A DNA stretch of 64,000 nt from Blautia liquoris (GTDB lineage Bacteria; Bacillota; Clostridia; Lachnospirales; Lachnospiraceae): assembly GCF_015159595.1 (NCBI RefSeq), contig NZ_CP063304.1, positions 930,001 through 994,000 on the forward strand, in the 5' to 3' direction. The position numbers and the translations under genes were made by a program. Of this stretch, positions 1 through 7,760 are shown in pieces. How positions within the stretch are numbered: the stretch's first letter is position 1; each line of letters begins with the position of its first letter. The notes under the pieces are model-generated. The model was not told the origin of the DNA, ran no database searches, and was given only the letters and a program-made list of their open reading frames with translations.

Positions 1-87
1 GAGAAAAATGAAAAAACAAACAGATTAGGCAGACTGAAATCAACGAAAGCGAAAGCAGTGCACAAAAAAGAAAAAAAAGAACAATAA
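1..87 (+). CDS. C-terminal tail of an unknown protein (partial)
   Basis: Frame 1 is open from the window edge to a TAA at 85-87 and encodes 28 residues that are very rich in Lys and Glu. A rho-independent terminator follows within a few bases, which supports this as a real gene end. The basic, low-complexity tail gives no family assignment, and the rest of the gene lies outside the window. Confidence 0.5.
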   Translation, partial: EKNEKTNRLGRLKSTKAKAVHKKEKKEQ

Positions 88-90
88 TAA

Positions 91-135
91 AAGCCGGTTC
101 AAGTGGATATATTTCCAGATGAACCGGCTCTTTTA
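91..135. terminator. Bidirectional rho-independent terminator
   Basis: A 9-bp GC-rich stem (GCCGGTTCA at 93-101 with TGAACCGGC at 120-128) is followed by a T-run on the + strand and preceded by an A-run. It can therefore end both the upstream + gene and the - strand ferredoxin. Confidence 0.85.
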
Positions 136-351
<216 letters not shown>

Positions 352-360
352 CTATGAAAC

Positions 361-389
361 ATTCTAATATATTAGGTCGGAGATTTCAA
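361..389 (-). promoter_or_regulatory. SigA-type promoter of the ferredoxin gene
   Basis: Reading the - strand, TTGAAA and TAGAAT are separated by 17 bp, about 50 bp upstream of the ferredoxin start. Confidence 0.6.
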
Positions 390-429
390 GTGTAAACTGT
401 AAAAGAAATATTAAAAAAGTCATAAGCTC

Positions 430-459
430 TTTACATATTTGAGCCACTTGGTATATACT
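430..459 (+). promoter_or_regulatory. SigA-type promoter of mecA
   Basis: TTTACA and TATACT are separated by 18 bp, about 80 bp upstream of mecA. Confidence 0.5.
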
Positions 460-540
460 ATATGTAACGATAGGATAAATATCGTTGCAGCAAAGCAGCC
501 ATGTAAAGTTCGCTGTCGCGATCAAAAAGGATGTGATTAT

Positions 541-1269
541 ATGAAGATTGAGAAGATTAATGACAATCAGATTCGTTGTACGCTTACCAGCGATGATTTG
601 GCAAATCGAGAGATTAAACTAAGTGAATTGGCTTATGGGACAGATAAAGCTAAGAATCTGTTTCAGGATATGATGCAGCAGGCACAAAGTGAGCTGGGAT
701 TCGATTCCGATAATTCACCGCTTATGGTGGAGGCAATACCGGTATCACCAGACAGCATCATGCTGATCATCACCAAAGTCGAAGATCCGGAGGAATTAGA
801 TACTCGTTTTTCCAAATTTGCACCGGATGCGGATGATAGTTTCAGCGCGAGTCTTCCGCAAATGACCGGAGCCGATGATATCATTGATATTTTTCATAAG
901 CTGACTGAGGCAAAAAAGAATATTCAGGAGAAACAGGATGAGGAAGGTAAACAATCCGGGAAGGATACAAATGTTGACCTGATTCGTGCATTCCGTTTTC
1001 TGAGCTTGGATGAAGTGATAGATGCAGCACATGGGATTAACGGATATTTTGCCGGGGAGAACTCTTTGTATAGAGATACAAATCAGGATACTTTCCAGCT
1101 GATACTTCATCAAGGTGACAGCACACCGGAAGATTTTAACCGTGTGTGCAATATATTGTCAGAATATGGAACAGTTACAAAAGTTTCTGCTATATCGGAG
1201 GCATACTTAAGAGAACATGACAACCAGATTATCAGAAGAAATGCACTTCAACAGCTGATGAAATTATAA
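541..1269 (+). CDS. mecA: Adaptor protein MecA
   Basis: The 242-residue protein matches the MecA family in length and layout. It has an N-terminal substrate-binding segment (MKIEKINDNQIRCTL...), an acidic glutamine-rich linker around residues 120-150, and a C-terminal ClpC-binding domain with the FRFLSLDEVI and GDS/FN core. MecA delivers substrates to the ClpC unfoldase for ClpCP degradation; in Bacillus it targets ComK. The start at 541 is chosen because the homologous N-terminus begins there and AAAGGAT precedes it. The frame is open further upstream to 439, but that stretch lies across the promoter. It appears monocistronic and ends at a strong terminator shared with the convergent DUF1858 gene. 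Confidence 0.9.
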   Translation: MKIEKINDNQIRCTLTSDDLANREIKLSELAYGTDKAKNLFQDMMQQAQSELGFDSDNSPLMVEAIPVSPDSIMLIITKVEDPEELDTRFSKFAPDADDSFSASLPQMTGADDIIDIFHKLTEAKKNIQEKQDEEGKQSGKDTNVDLIRAFRFLSLDEVIDAAHGINGYFAGENSLYRDTNQDTFQLILHQGDSTPEDFNRVCNILSEYGTVTKVSAISEAYLREHDNQIIRRNALQQLMKL

Positions 1270-1283
1270 TGGCAAAGCAAAAA

Positions 1284-1320
1284 GCAAAAAACAGCCGCAT
1301 CATATGCGGCTGTTTTTTGC
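1284..1320. terminator. Bidirectional terminator between mecA and the DUF1858 gene
   Basis: A perfect stem of about 17 bp (CAGCCGCAT/ATGCGGCTG core with flanking A6/T6 runs) with a 3-base loop lies between two convergent genes. Confidence 0.9.
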
Positions 1321-1329
1321 TGAAAATAT

Positions 1330-1542
1330 TTAATTTGCGGCTGTTTCGGCCAGATAATCGTTGATCTGATCTTGAAGGTCATTCGCATCGATTCCGTGAA
1401 CCATAGCTGCTTCTTCCAGTGTTTCTCCAAGAGAAGCAGGACAGCCTATACAATGCATCCCTGATCTCATCAGGATTGCAGGGATATTCTCATCTAATGT
1501 GATTAATTCACCAATGGTCATATCTTTAGAGACTTTAGCCAT
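1330..1542 (-). CDS. DUF1858 domain protein (hybrid-cluster-associated redox disulfide type)
   Basis: This 70-residue protein carries the DUF1858 pattern: a helical N-terminus (MTIGELITLDENIPAILMRS) followed by GMHCIGCPAS with a CxxC pair at about residues 31-34. Related small proteins are described as prismane (hybrid cluster protein)-associated redox disulfide domains, so a thiol redox or metal-cluster partner role is plausible but not shown. The start is the ATG preceded by ACAAGGAGG. Frames upstream are open, but a promoter and a 5' hairpin lie there. It is transcribed alone, convergent to mecA. Confidence 0.85.
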   Translation of the reverse strand: MAKVSKDMTIGELITLDENIPAILMRSGMHCIGCPASLGETLEEAAMVHGIDANDLQDQINDYLAETAAN

Positions 1543-1579
1543 AATAAGATTCCTCCTTGTAATTGTTTGGGTGGACAAG

Positions 1580-1601
1580 TGCATTCGCATGTCCGAATGC
1601 A
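1580..1601 (-). promoter_or_regulatory. Inverted repeat at the 5' end of the DUF1858 mRNA
   Basis: TGCATTCG and CGAATGCA form a perfect 8-bp dyad with a 6-base loop. From the -10 box the predicted transcript begins near 1604, so the hairpin would sit at the extreme 5' end of the mRNA. It could be a stability hairpin or an operator. Confidence 0.5.
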
Positions 1602-1610
1602 TCTATCGTT

Positions 1611-1639
1611 ATTATAATCCATCTGATATGATTACGCAA
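1611..1639 (-). promoter_or_regulatory. SigA-type promoter of the DUF1858 gene
   Basis: On the - strand TTGCGT and a perfect TATAAT are separated by 17 bp. Confidence 0.7.
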
Positions 1640-1695
1640 GTGATATTCACAAAAACTATACTGAAAAAGACCAGAATAAAATTTATAAAAAACAC

Positions 1696-1723
1696 TTGAA
1701 AAAAACAAATATATGATTATAAT
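1696..1723 (+). promoter_or_regulatory. SigA-type promoter of the 6S-like RNA
   Basis: TTGAAA and TATAAT are separated by 16 bp. Initiation would fall at about A1731, exactly where the closing stem of the downstream RNA begins. Confidence 0.6.
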
Positions 1724-1730
1724 AGACTAT

Positions 1731-1928
1731 AAGAACAGAAAATAATGGGTACATGGTAAGAGAGGAAGTGAAGCCCCTTAACCAGTAGTCCAATTTTTTT
1801 ATACATATCAAATTTATTAGGCGATTCGCCATTTCAGTTTTTCTGACAGGATATCGAAAATAACATCTATTTTTTCCAGAAAAGATTAGGTTTTTAAACA
1901 GACCATGTATCCATTACCTTCGTTCTTA
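1731..1928 (+). ncRNA. ssrS: Probable 6S RNA (structured non-coding RNA of about 198 nt)
   Basis: No convincing ORF covers this stretch. The two ends pair with each other: AAGAAC (1731-1736) with GTTCTT (1922-1927), then, after a small internal loop, TAATGGGTACATGGT (from about 1743) with ACCATGTATCCATTA, 15 bp including one G-U. Inside are a hairpin GGCG-ATT-CGCC and a stem TTTTTCTG/CAGAAAAG, leaving large unpaired sides. A promoter places the 5' end at the first paired base. A long rod of about 190-200 nt with closed ends and a central bubble is the hallmark of 6S RNA, which binds SigA-RNA polymerase. The family name is an inference from shape and size. A covariance-model search would decide it. 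Confidence 0.55.
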
Positions 1929-2013
1929 AAATCTACCGCAGGAATGGCGCATGTGTGTAATTCTTTATATGTCATGGGACATGTGCCAGACTAGAGAGAA
2001 GGTGTTGGAAAGG

Positions 2014-2229
2014 GTGAACTATAAGTCTGAAGCAGTTGATTTGAAGACAGAACTTAGAAAACTGCAGCACGATGAGATATCACTTCGCCTTATGGGGAGC
2101 GAAAGCAGTCCGGAAGAGATTGCATGTGCATGTGTGGCCGAAGAGAAAGGTACGTATATGCGAGATTACATAATAGAAGAAGGAGGACAGATCAGACAAA
2201 TTGATTTTATCTTTGTAAAAGAATCCTAA
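2014..2229 (+). CDS. Small conserved-looking protein of unknown function
   Basis: An open frame from 1951 to 2229 precedes a strong terminator, and its C-terminal part has protein-like composition (LKTELRKLQHDEISLRLMG, then RDYIIEEGGQIRQIDFIFV). The start is uncertain. GTG at 2014 is preferred because a GAAGGTG motif lies about 10 bases upstream; ATGs at 1951, 1972 and 1981 lie in or next to a predicted 10-bp hairpin (1944-1990). It encodes about 71 residues with no signal peptide or membrane segment. No family is recognised. It follows the 6S-like RNA and may be read from the same promoter. Confidence 0.65.
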   Translation: MNYKSEAVDLKTELRKLQHDEISLRLMGSESSPEEIACACVAEEKGTYMRDYIIEEGGQIRQIDFIFVKES

Positions 2230-2235
2230 TGGAAA

Positions 2236-2290
2236 CCGACAGTGGAGTTGAACGTGTGGATCCCTTCAGCACAACACCACTGTCGGTTTT
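2236..2290 (+). terminator. Rho-independent terminator
   Basis: A perfect 10-bp stem (CCGACAGTGG with CCACTGTCGG) is followed by TTTTT, just after the small protein gene. Confidence 0.85.
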
Positions 2291-2313
2291 TGTCGTCTTG
2301 TACAAATTGCCAC

Positions 2314-2342
2314 TTGCTCAAAATCAGTGGTTCTTGTATACT
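2314..2342 (+). promoter_or_regulatory. SigA-type promoter of the GH18 gene
   Basis: TTGCTC and TATACT are separated by 17 bp, about 115 bp upstream of the GH18 start. Nothing else is recognised in the rest of that leader. Confidence 0.5.
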
Positions 2343-2459
2343 GGATATGATACCAGCAGCGAAAGCACGAGATGCAAGGCAATCCCTGGTGTCATAAGAA
2401 TACCAGATTTACGAAAGCGGTTTATCCAAATAACTGCAGCGTGAGAGAGGAAGTAGTTC

Positions 2460-4124
2460 ATGAAAAAAAGAGTAATGCCGGTCTTGATCGTAATCGGTTT
2501 GATTCTGGCAGTGTTAATTGTGGGCGTGGCAAGTCTTATTATCAGGCGCTATACTCCCACCAGCAAATCAGCAGATCTTGCCGCCTATTACGGCCTTGAA
2601 GACGAGACACAGGCAGCTTTGATTATTAATGATGAAGTCAAAAAATCTGCCGGTCTTTTCCGAAACGGAGAAGTATATATGAGCTACAGTGATGTTGAAA
2701 GTTTTCTGGATACAAATTTTTATCTGGATGAGATAAACCAACAGATGCTGCTTTCAGATCCCTCCGGTATCCGGGCACTTTCGGATTCGGATGTAACTGA
2801 AAAAGGTGCACCGGCACTTATTAGAGAAAACGATACATATTATCTGGCTGTCAATTACATCAAAAGTTATACAGATATGGTTGTCAATGTATATGAGAAA
2901 CCTGCAAGAGCTGTGATCCGTACCAGATGGTCGGGCCTGAACCAGGTGACGGTCACAAAAGATGCTGCCGTAAGAGTAAGAGGCGGGATTAGAAGTGATA
3001 TTCTTGAGAATGTGAAAAAAGGTGAAAAACTGGTTTTCCTGGAGAAACTTGATCACTGGACGAAGGTGAGCACACAAAAAGGGTCAATCGGATATGTTGA
3101 GAATAAGTCGATTTCTGAGCAAAAAAAGGCTGAGGATCATATTGCAGACACAGGCTTGGAATTTCCCTCCATTACGAAAGATTATAAACTAAACCTGGGC
3201 TTCCATCAGGTGACATCTCAGGAGGCCAATCAGGCACTGCAGGAAGTTATTTCCCGTACATCAGGACTCAATACGGTTTCTCCGACCTGGTTTTCGATTC
3301 TGGACAATGGGGGAACGATTTCCTCCCTCGCAAGCAGAGACTATGTAGATCAGGCACATCAGATGGGACTGGAGGTCTGGGGTCTGATTGATAACTTCAA
3401 TGAGAACGTGTCTGTAACCGAAGCACTAAAAAACTCACAGACGAGAGGCAGAATCATTGCCCAGCTGATGGACCAGGCCAGTGCATGTGGTATGGACGGG
3501 ATCAATGTTGATTTTGAGCAGCTTCCAAAAGACAGCATTCCACATTTCCTACAGTTTTTAAGAGAGCTTACGATTCAGGCACATCAAAGAAATCTTGTGG
3601 TTTCGGTTGATAATCCGGTTCCACAGAATTATAATAGGTATTATAAGCGTGGGGCGCAGGGGAAAATTGTGGACTACGTGATTATCATGGGGTATGATGA
3701 ACATTTTTCAGGAGGTGATAAAGCCGGATCTGTATCATCACTTCTGTTTGTCGAAAACGGAATCAAACAGACACTTTCTGAGGTTCCGAAAGAAAAAGTG
3801 GTTAATGCGATACCATTTTATACCCGGGTCTGGACAGAAGCTTTCGGACAGGAACTTCCGACTAGTGAAGTGCTTGGCATGGACGGCACAGACCGATATA
3901 TGCAGGAACATCAGATGACTAAGAAATGGGATGAAAAGATAGGACAGAATATCGCAATTTCAGAAGATGATTCGGCAAGATATACCATCTGGGTAGAAGA
4001 TGAGCAGTCCATAGAAGAGAAAATGAAGGTAATTCAAAAGTATGGACTTGCCGGTGTCGCTGAATGGAGACTTGGCATGGAGCGAAATACTGTATGGGAT
4101 ATCATTAATCGATATAACACATGA
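2460..4124 (+). CDS. Membrane-anchored SH3 and glycoside hydrolase family 18 protein
   Basis: This 554-residue protein begins with one transmembrane segment (about residues 6-28), then a helical/beta linker region, an SH3-like domain (about 158-225, with VRVRGGIRSDIL and a GYVENKSIS end) and a GH18 TIM barrel from about 240 to the end. The barrel carries the catalytic DGxxxDxE signature as DGINVDFE at about 346-353, with the general acid Glu intact. GH18 proteins with SH3 or LysM modules in spore-formers act on peptidoglycan N-acetylglucosamine bonds, often in spore cortex or germination. The exact substrate here is inferred only. The start has a good AGAGAGGAAG site. A coiled-coil DivIVA-like gene follows 42 bases downstream. 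Confidence 0.85.
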   Translation: MKKRVMPVLIVIGLILAVLIVGVASLIIRRYTPTSKSADLAAYYGLEDETQAALIINDEVKKSAGLFRNGEVYMSYSDVESFLDTNFYLDEINQQMLLSDPSGIRALSDSDVTEKGAPALIRENDTYYLAVNYIKSYTDMVVNVYEKPARAVIRTRWSGLNQVTVTKDAAVRVRGGIRSDILENVKKGEKLVFLEKLDHWTKVSTQKGSIGYVENKSISEQKKAEDHIADTGLEFPSITKDYKLNLGFHQVTSQEANQALQEVISRTSGLNTVSPTWFSILDNGGTISSLASRDYVDQAHQMGLEVWGLIDNFNENVSVTEALKNSQTRGRIIAQLMDQASACGMDGINVDFEQLPKDSIPHFLQFLRELTIQAHQRNLVVSVDNPVPQNYNRYYKRGAQGKIVDYVIIMGYDEHFSGGDKAGSVSSLLFVENGIKQTLSEVPKEKVVNAIPFYTRVWTEAFGQELPTSEVLGMDGTDRYMQEHQMTKKWDEKIGQNIAISEDDSARYTIWVEDEQSIEEKMKVIQKYGLAGVAEWRLGMERNTVWDIINRYNT

Positions 4125-4166
4125 ATCAGTGCTGGAACACAAAAGACGTTAGGAGGAGTATAACAT

Positions 4167-4853
4167 ATGGATACAAACGGAGATTTGTTTAAAACCACAT
4201 TAATGGGGGGATATGATAAAGAAGACGTTGCAGAAGGAATCACGAAGATAAAGGATGAGGCTTACACTGAGAAAACACGGCTTATGGCTACCATCAAAGA
4301 GAAAGAGAAAACAATAAAGGAACTGACTTCTAAACTGAACGAGTCGAAACAGGAGAATGAAGTTTTACAGCGTGACATTAAAGAAAAATATCAGTCCTAT
4401 ATCGATAATTATGATACCATAGGAAAGCTCGTCTACGATGCACAGATCAGAGCTCAGGACATCATAAAAGATGCCGAAGAAAAGAGCAGTCAGATGCTCG
4501 AGCAATCTCACGAAAAGGCAAACCAATATCTGGAAGGTTTTCAGAAAGAAGTGGATGAAAAAGTTGCAGAAGGTGAGAAACGTTATCAGGCTGTGCAGGA
4601 AGAACTGGGAGAGATGGTTGGACTTGTGAACCAGGTGCAAAGGCGATTTATGGAGGCATGTAAGGCTGTCAATCGTATTGTCAGTACACAGTCTGAGCCT
4701 GCCGCGGATTTAAAGAGCAAGGCTTTCGAATTAGAATCCGATGATATTGATGATATCTTTGATGATGATGACGGTGAGCTGAGCGAATCTGATCATGACA
4801 TTGACACATCGGATAAAAACATAGATAATACAAGGAAAGAAAATAAAGTTTGA
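4167..4853 (+). CDS. DivIVA-like coiled-coil protein
   Basis: This 228-residue protein opens with a DivIVA-type N-terminus (FKTTLMGGYDKEDVAEGITKIKDEAY, cut here by description at residues 8-33), where Gly-Tyr-Asp matches the membrane-curvature-binding loop of the family. It continues as a long coiled coil (about residues 30-150) and ends in an Asp/Glu-rich tail. DivIVA/GpsB proteins mark cell poles and septa and organise division or sporulation machinery. A strong TAGGAGGAG site precedes the ATG. It lies between two cell-wall hydrolase genes, which fits a cell envelope role. Confidence 0.7.
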   Translation: MDTNGDLFKTTLMGGYDKEDVAEGITKIKDEAYTEKTRLMATIKEKEKTIKELTSKLNESKQENEVLQRDIKEKYQSYIDNYDTIGKLVYDAQIRAQDIIKDAEEKSSQMLEQSHEKANQYLEGFQKEVDEKVAEGEKRYQAVQEELGEMVGLVNQVQRRFMEACKAVNRIVSTQSEPAADLKSKAFELESDDIDDIFDDDDGELSESDHDIDTSDKNIDNTRKENKV

Positions 4854-4872
4854 TCAATTCTACTTAAAAGAA

Positions 4873-4915
4873 CTCTCCTGGCATAGATTATTAGAAAGAT
4901 GTCAGGGGAGATTTT
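4873..4915 (+). promoter_or_regulatory. Terminator-like hairpin holding the cwlD ribosome site and a sporulation-type -10
   Basis: A 12-bp stem (4873-4884 with 4899-4910, two G-U pairs) is followed by TTTTT. It looks like a terminator for the DivIVA-like gene. The 3' arm contains AGGGGAG, the only Shine-Dalgarno for the cwlD ATG at 4922. CATAGATTA at 4882-4890 fits the CATAnnnT(A) -10 of SigE/SigK and spans the 5' arm and loop, so RNA started from it would lack the 5' arm. No good -35 was found here, so the promoter part is tentative. Confidence 0.55.
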
Positions 4916-4921
4916 TATGTC

Positions 4922-5638
4922 ATGAAGAAAGCATGGATGGAACTTGTCATGGCGATTCTGCTGTTAGCAGGTGTCTGGCAGATTTCAAAAGAAGGTGCCC
5001 GCTTTGTCAGCCAGCGAAGAGCCGGTCAGGCTGTAGTGATTCTGGATGCAGGGCATGGCGGTTCCGATCCGGGAAAAATCGGAGTGCATGGCGAAAAAGA
5101 AAAGGAACTTAATTTGCAGATCACCCTGCTCCTCAAGAAAAAGCTCGAAAAAAAGGACGTTTTTGTCATTCTTACCAGAGACTCTGATGAAGGGCTGTAT
5201 GAATCCGGGAGTAAAAATAAAAAAGTACAGGACCTGCAAAACCGCGTCGAACTGATTCATGAGAAAAAGCCAGACTGCGTGGTGAGCATTCACCAGAACA
5301 GCTATACATCGCCAGAAGTGAAAGGAGCACAGGTTTTTTATTTCACACACTCCGCGGAAGGGAAAAAACTGGCGGAGGATCTTCAAACCTCTCTTGTAGA
5401 AGGGGTGGATCCGGCGAATCACCGGATGGCAAAGGGAAATACCAGTTATTACTTGCTGAAAAAGACGGATGCTCCTGCTGCAATCGTGGAATGTGGTTTC
5501 TTAAGTAATCCACAGGAGGCAGAACTTCTGAAGTCAAAAGATTATCAGCAAAAGCTTGCAGATTCAATCTGTAAAGGAATTCTTGAATATATAAAGCCAG
5601 ACAAAAAATCGGAGAAAACAGGAAAAACGATCACCTGA
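4922..5638 (+). CDS. cwlD: N-acetylmuramoyl-L-alanine amidase CwlD (spore cortex)
   Basis: The 238-residue protein has an N-terminal membrane anchor or signal (about residues 5-25) followed by an Amidase_3 domain. Visible zinc and catalytic motifs are ILDAGHGGSDPG (first His), the EKELNLQI glutamate, SIHQNSY (second His) and AIVECGFLSNPQEA (catalytic Glu). CwlD removes the peptide from muramic acid so that muramic-delta-lactam can form in the spore cortex, a mark needed for germination hydrolysis. Length and membrane anchor fit CwlD rather than large vegetative amidases. Its Shine-Dalgarno is inside a hairpin, which suggests it is translated mainly from a sporulation-specific transcript. Confidence 0.85.
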   Translation: MKKAWMELVMAILLLAGVWQISKEGARFVSQRRAGQAVVILDAGHGGSDPGKIGVHGEKEKELNLQITLLLKKKLEKKDVFVILTRDSDEGLYESGSKNKKVQDLQNRVELIHEKKPDCVVSIHQNSYTSPEVKGAQVFYFTHSAEGKKLAEDLQTSLVEGVDPANHRMAKGNTSYYLLKKTDAPAAIVECGFLSNPQEAELLKSKDYQQKLADSICKGILEYIKPDKKSEKTGKTIT

Positions 5639-5689
5639 ATGGGTTAATTGTTGCATTTGCCGAAACTCTGTGTAAGAGCACACTAGGTC

Positions 5690-5718
5690 TTTTCATTTAC
5701 ATATGAACATGGTATAAT
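5690..5718 (+). promoter_or_regulatory. SigA-type promoter of the sua5-rpiB group
   Basis: TTTTCA and TATAAT are separated by 17 bp, about 48 bp before the chosen sua5 start. The -10 is perfect and the -35 is weak. Confidence 0.5.
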
Positions 5719-5765
5719 GTCTAAAGAAAAAATTGACTCAAAGCCAGAAAGAAGAAAAAGTACTG

Positions 5766-6815
5766 ATGAAAGCCCAAATAGCTAAGATGACTGAAGATCA
5801 GCTGGATATACCGGCACTTGATAAAGCAGGATCGATTCTTAAAGCGGGCGGCCTGGTTGCATTTCCTACGGAGACCGTATATGGTCTGGGTGGGAATGCA
5901 CTGGATCCGGCTGCTTCTAAAAAGATTTATGCGGCAAAAGGAAGACCTTCAGATAATCCTTTGATCGTCCATATTGCGGATATGGAACATCTGGATAAAA
6001 TTGTCAGGAAAGTTCCTCAAAAGGCAAGACTTTTGGCCAAACAGTATTGGCCCGGTCCTCTTACGATGATATTCAGCAAGGCGGACTGCGTACCTTTTGA
6101 GACTACGGGAGGGTTAGATAGTGTTGCGGTCAGAATGCCTGTTAATAAGATTGCAGGAGAGCTGATCAGACGCTCCGGCGGGTATATCGCTGCGCCCAGT
6201 GCAAACACTTCCGGACGGCCAAGCCCGACCCTGGCAAGCCATGTGATTGACGATCTGTCAGATACGATTGATATGATCATAGACGGCGGAATGACAGATA
6301 TTGGTCTGGAATCCACGATTGTAGATTTTACAGTTGGGGTTCCGACAATTCTGCGCCCCGGTTACATTAATCGAAAGATGCTTGTGGATGTATTAGGTGA
6401 GGTTTTGGTGGATCCGGGAATTCTGTCACCCAACAGCAGAGTAAGACCAAAAGCTCCGGGGATGAGATACAAACACTATGCTCCGAAAGGGGATCTTACC
6501 ATTATTAAAGGATCGGAAGGTAAAGTTGCAGACAAGATTAATATGCTTGCTGCAAGATGTCTTGAAGACGGAAAAAAAGTCGGTGTGATCTGTACAGAGG
6601 AGACAAAGAAGAGATATCAGGTCGGTGACATCAAGTGTATCGGAACCCTCGCAAGTGAAGATACGATTGCCATGCATCTGTATCAGATTCTAAGAGAGTT
6701 TGACGATGACTGTGTGGAATATATTTATTCCGAGGCTTTTGATACGCCCAGAATGGGACAGGCCATTATGAATCGTCTTCTTAAGGCAGCCGGCCACAAA
6801 ATGATTGAGGTGTAG
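5766..6815 (+). CDS. sua5: L-threonylcarbamoyladenylate synthase (Sua5/YwlC type)
   Basis: This 349-residue protein has a YrdC domain (about residues 12-205) with KAGGLVAFPTETVYGLG, the KGRPSDNPL motif and the APSANTSGRPSPT loop, and a C-terminal Sua5 domain (about 215-345). It makes threonylcarbamoyl-AMP from Thr, bicarbonate and ATP, the first step of tRNA t6A37 modification. The frame is open back to a TTG at 5733, but that lies within a few bases of the predicted transcript start, so the ATG at 5766 with a weak AGAAAGAAG site is preferred. The same order (ywlC, phosphatase, rpiB, upp) occurs in Bacillus. Confidence 0.9.
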   Translation: MKAQIAKMTEDQLDIPALDKAGSILKAGGLVAFPTETVYGLGGNALDPAASKKIYAAKGRPSDNPLIVHIADMEHLDKIVRKVPQKARLLAKQYWPGPLTMIFSKADCVPFETTGGLDSVAVRMPVNKIAGELIRRSGGYIAAPSANTSGRPSPTLASHVIDDLSDTIDMIIDGGMTDIGLESTIVDFTVGVPTILRPGYINRKMLVDVLGEVLVDPGILSPNSRVRPKAPGMRYKHYAPKGDLTIIKGSEGKVADKINMLAARCLEDGKKVGVICTEETKKRYQVGDIKCIGTLASEDTIAMHLYQILREFDDDCVEYIYSEAFDTPRMGQAIMNRLLKAAGHKMIEV

Positions 6816-6830
6816 TTGAGGTGACGTTGA

Positions 6831-7292
6831 TTGAAACAATATGACAAATTAATATTTGTGGATTCCGACGATACCACACGCGCTCCCATGGCCAAGGCTA
6901 TTATGAAGAGCAAGGTTATGATGGGAAAGCTTGAGATTCTGTCTAGAGGGCTTGTGGTCCTCTTTCCGGAACCCATAAACCAAAAAGCAGAGGCCGTGCT
7001 TATCAGCAATGGCTATAATACGAAAGATCACTCGGCAATTCCGTTTACGCAGGAAGATATCGATGACAGAACACTGATACTCACGATGGAAGATGATCAA
7101 AAAGATAAGATCTGGGCAAGTTTCGAGCATGCCATGAATGTCTGGACGATTGCGGAGTTCGCTGGGCAGAGCGGGGATGTCAGAACTCTCTATGGAGAAC
7201 CGCTGGCTGCCTATGGAAAATGTTATGAAAATCTCGAAAATCTGATTTCCGAGATAGTGATACAACTGAACGAGGAGGAATTACGAAAATGA
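6831..7292 (+). CDS. Low-molecular-weight phosphatase family protein with a degenerate active site (YwlE position)
   Basis: The 153-residue protein has the LMW protein tyrosine/arginine phosphatase fold by length, by the N-terminal strand-loop (LIFVDSDDTTRAPMA) and by its place between sua5 and rpiB, where Bacillus has ywlE. The catalytic P-loop is altered: the usual CxxxxCRSP reads DSDDTTRAP, so the nucleophilic Cys is Asp while Arg and Pro remain. Classical thiol-phosphate catalysis should be impossible. It may be a phospho-ligand-binding pseudoenzyme or use another chemistry. TTG is taken as start because TGAGGTGA lies 5-10 bases upstream. It overlaps rpiB by 4 bases, implying translational coupling. 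Confidence 0.8.
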   Translation: MKQYDKLIFVDSDDTTRAPMAKAIMKSKVMMGKLEILSRGLVVLFPEPINQKAEAVLISNGYNTKDHSAIPFTQEDIDDRTLILTMEDDQKDKIWASFEHAMNVWTIAEFAGQSGDVRTLYGEPLAAYGKCYENLENLISEIVIQLNEEELRK

Positions 7293-7720
7293 TAGCACTT
7301 GGATGTGATCACGGTGGTTATGACCTGATGCAGGAAGTGAAGAATTATCTTGATGAGGGGAAGCTGGAATATAAAGATTTCGGCTGTTATGGTACCGAAT
7401 CTGTTGATTATCCGGATTATGCGAAAAAAGTGTCGCAGGCGATTGTCAGCGGCGAATGTGACAAGGGAATATTGATCTGTGGAACCGGTATTGGAGTATC
7501 CATTACGGCCAACAGGATTCCGGGGATCCGTGCGGCACTCTGCACGGATTGTTACTGCGCGGAAATGACAAGGTTACACAACGATGCCAATGTACTCGCC
7601 ATGGGCGGCCGTGTGGTCGGTCCGGGCCTTGCGGTCAAGATTGTAGAAACATTCCTGAATACGGCGTTTTCAGATGAAGACCGCCATAAGAGAAGAATAC
7701 AGAAGATAGAGAACTGCTAA
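7289..7720 (+). CDS. rpiB: Ribose-5-phosphate isomerase B
   Basis: The 143-residue protein is a full-length RpiB/LacAB family member: IALGCDHGGYDL at the N-terminus, GILICGTGIGVSI (anion-hole loop with the catalytic Cys) and NRIPGIRAALC. It interconverts ribose-5-phosphate and ribulose-5-phosphate in the cytoplasmic pentose phosphate pathway. The ATG overlaps the stop of the upstream phosphatase-like gene (ATGA). The upstream overlap and AGGAGG in the previous coding end supply its ribosome site. Confidence 0.95.
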   Translation: MIALGCDHGGYDLMQEVKNYLDEGKLEYKDFGCYGTESVDYPDYAKKVSQAIVSGECDKGILICGTGIGVSITANRIPGIRAALCTDCYCAEMTRLHNDANVLAMGGRVVGPGLAVKIVETFLNTAFSDEDRHKRRIQKIENC

Positions 7721-7760
7721 GAACGAGCAATAAAAACATACGTTAAAAGGAGAAAAGAAA

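Noticed and set aside
2229-2444. 71-codon + strand frame
   Set aside because: It begins on the terminator after the small gene and runs across the GH18 promoter, with no ribosome site.
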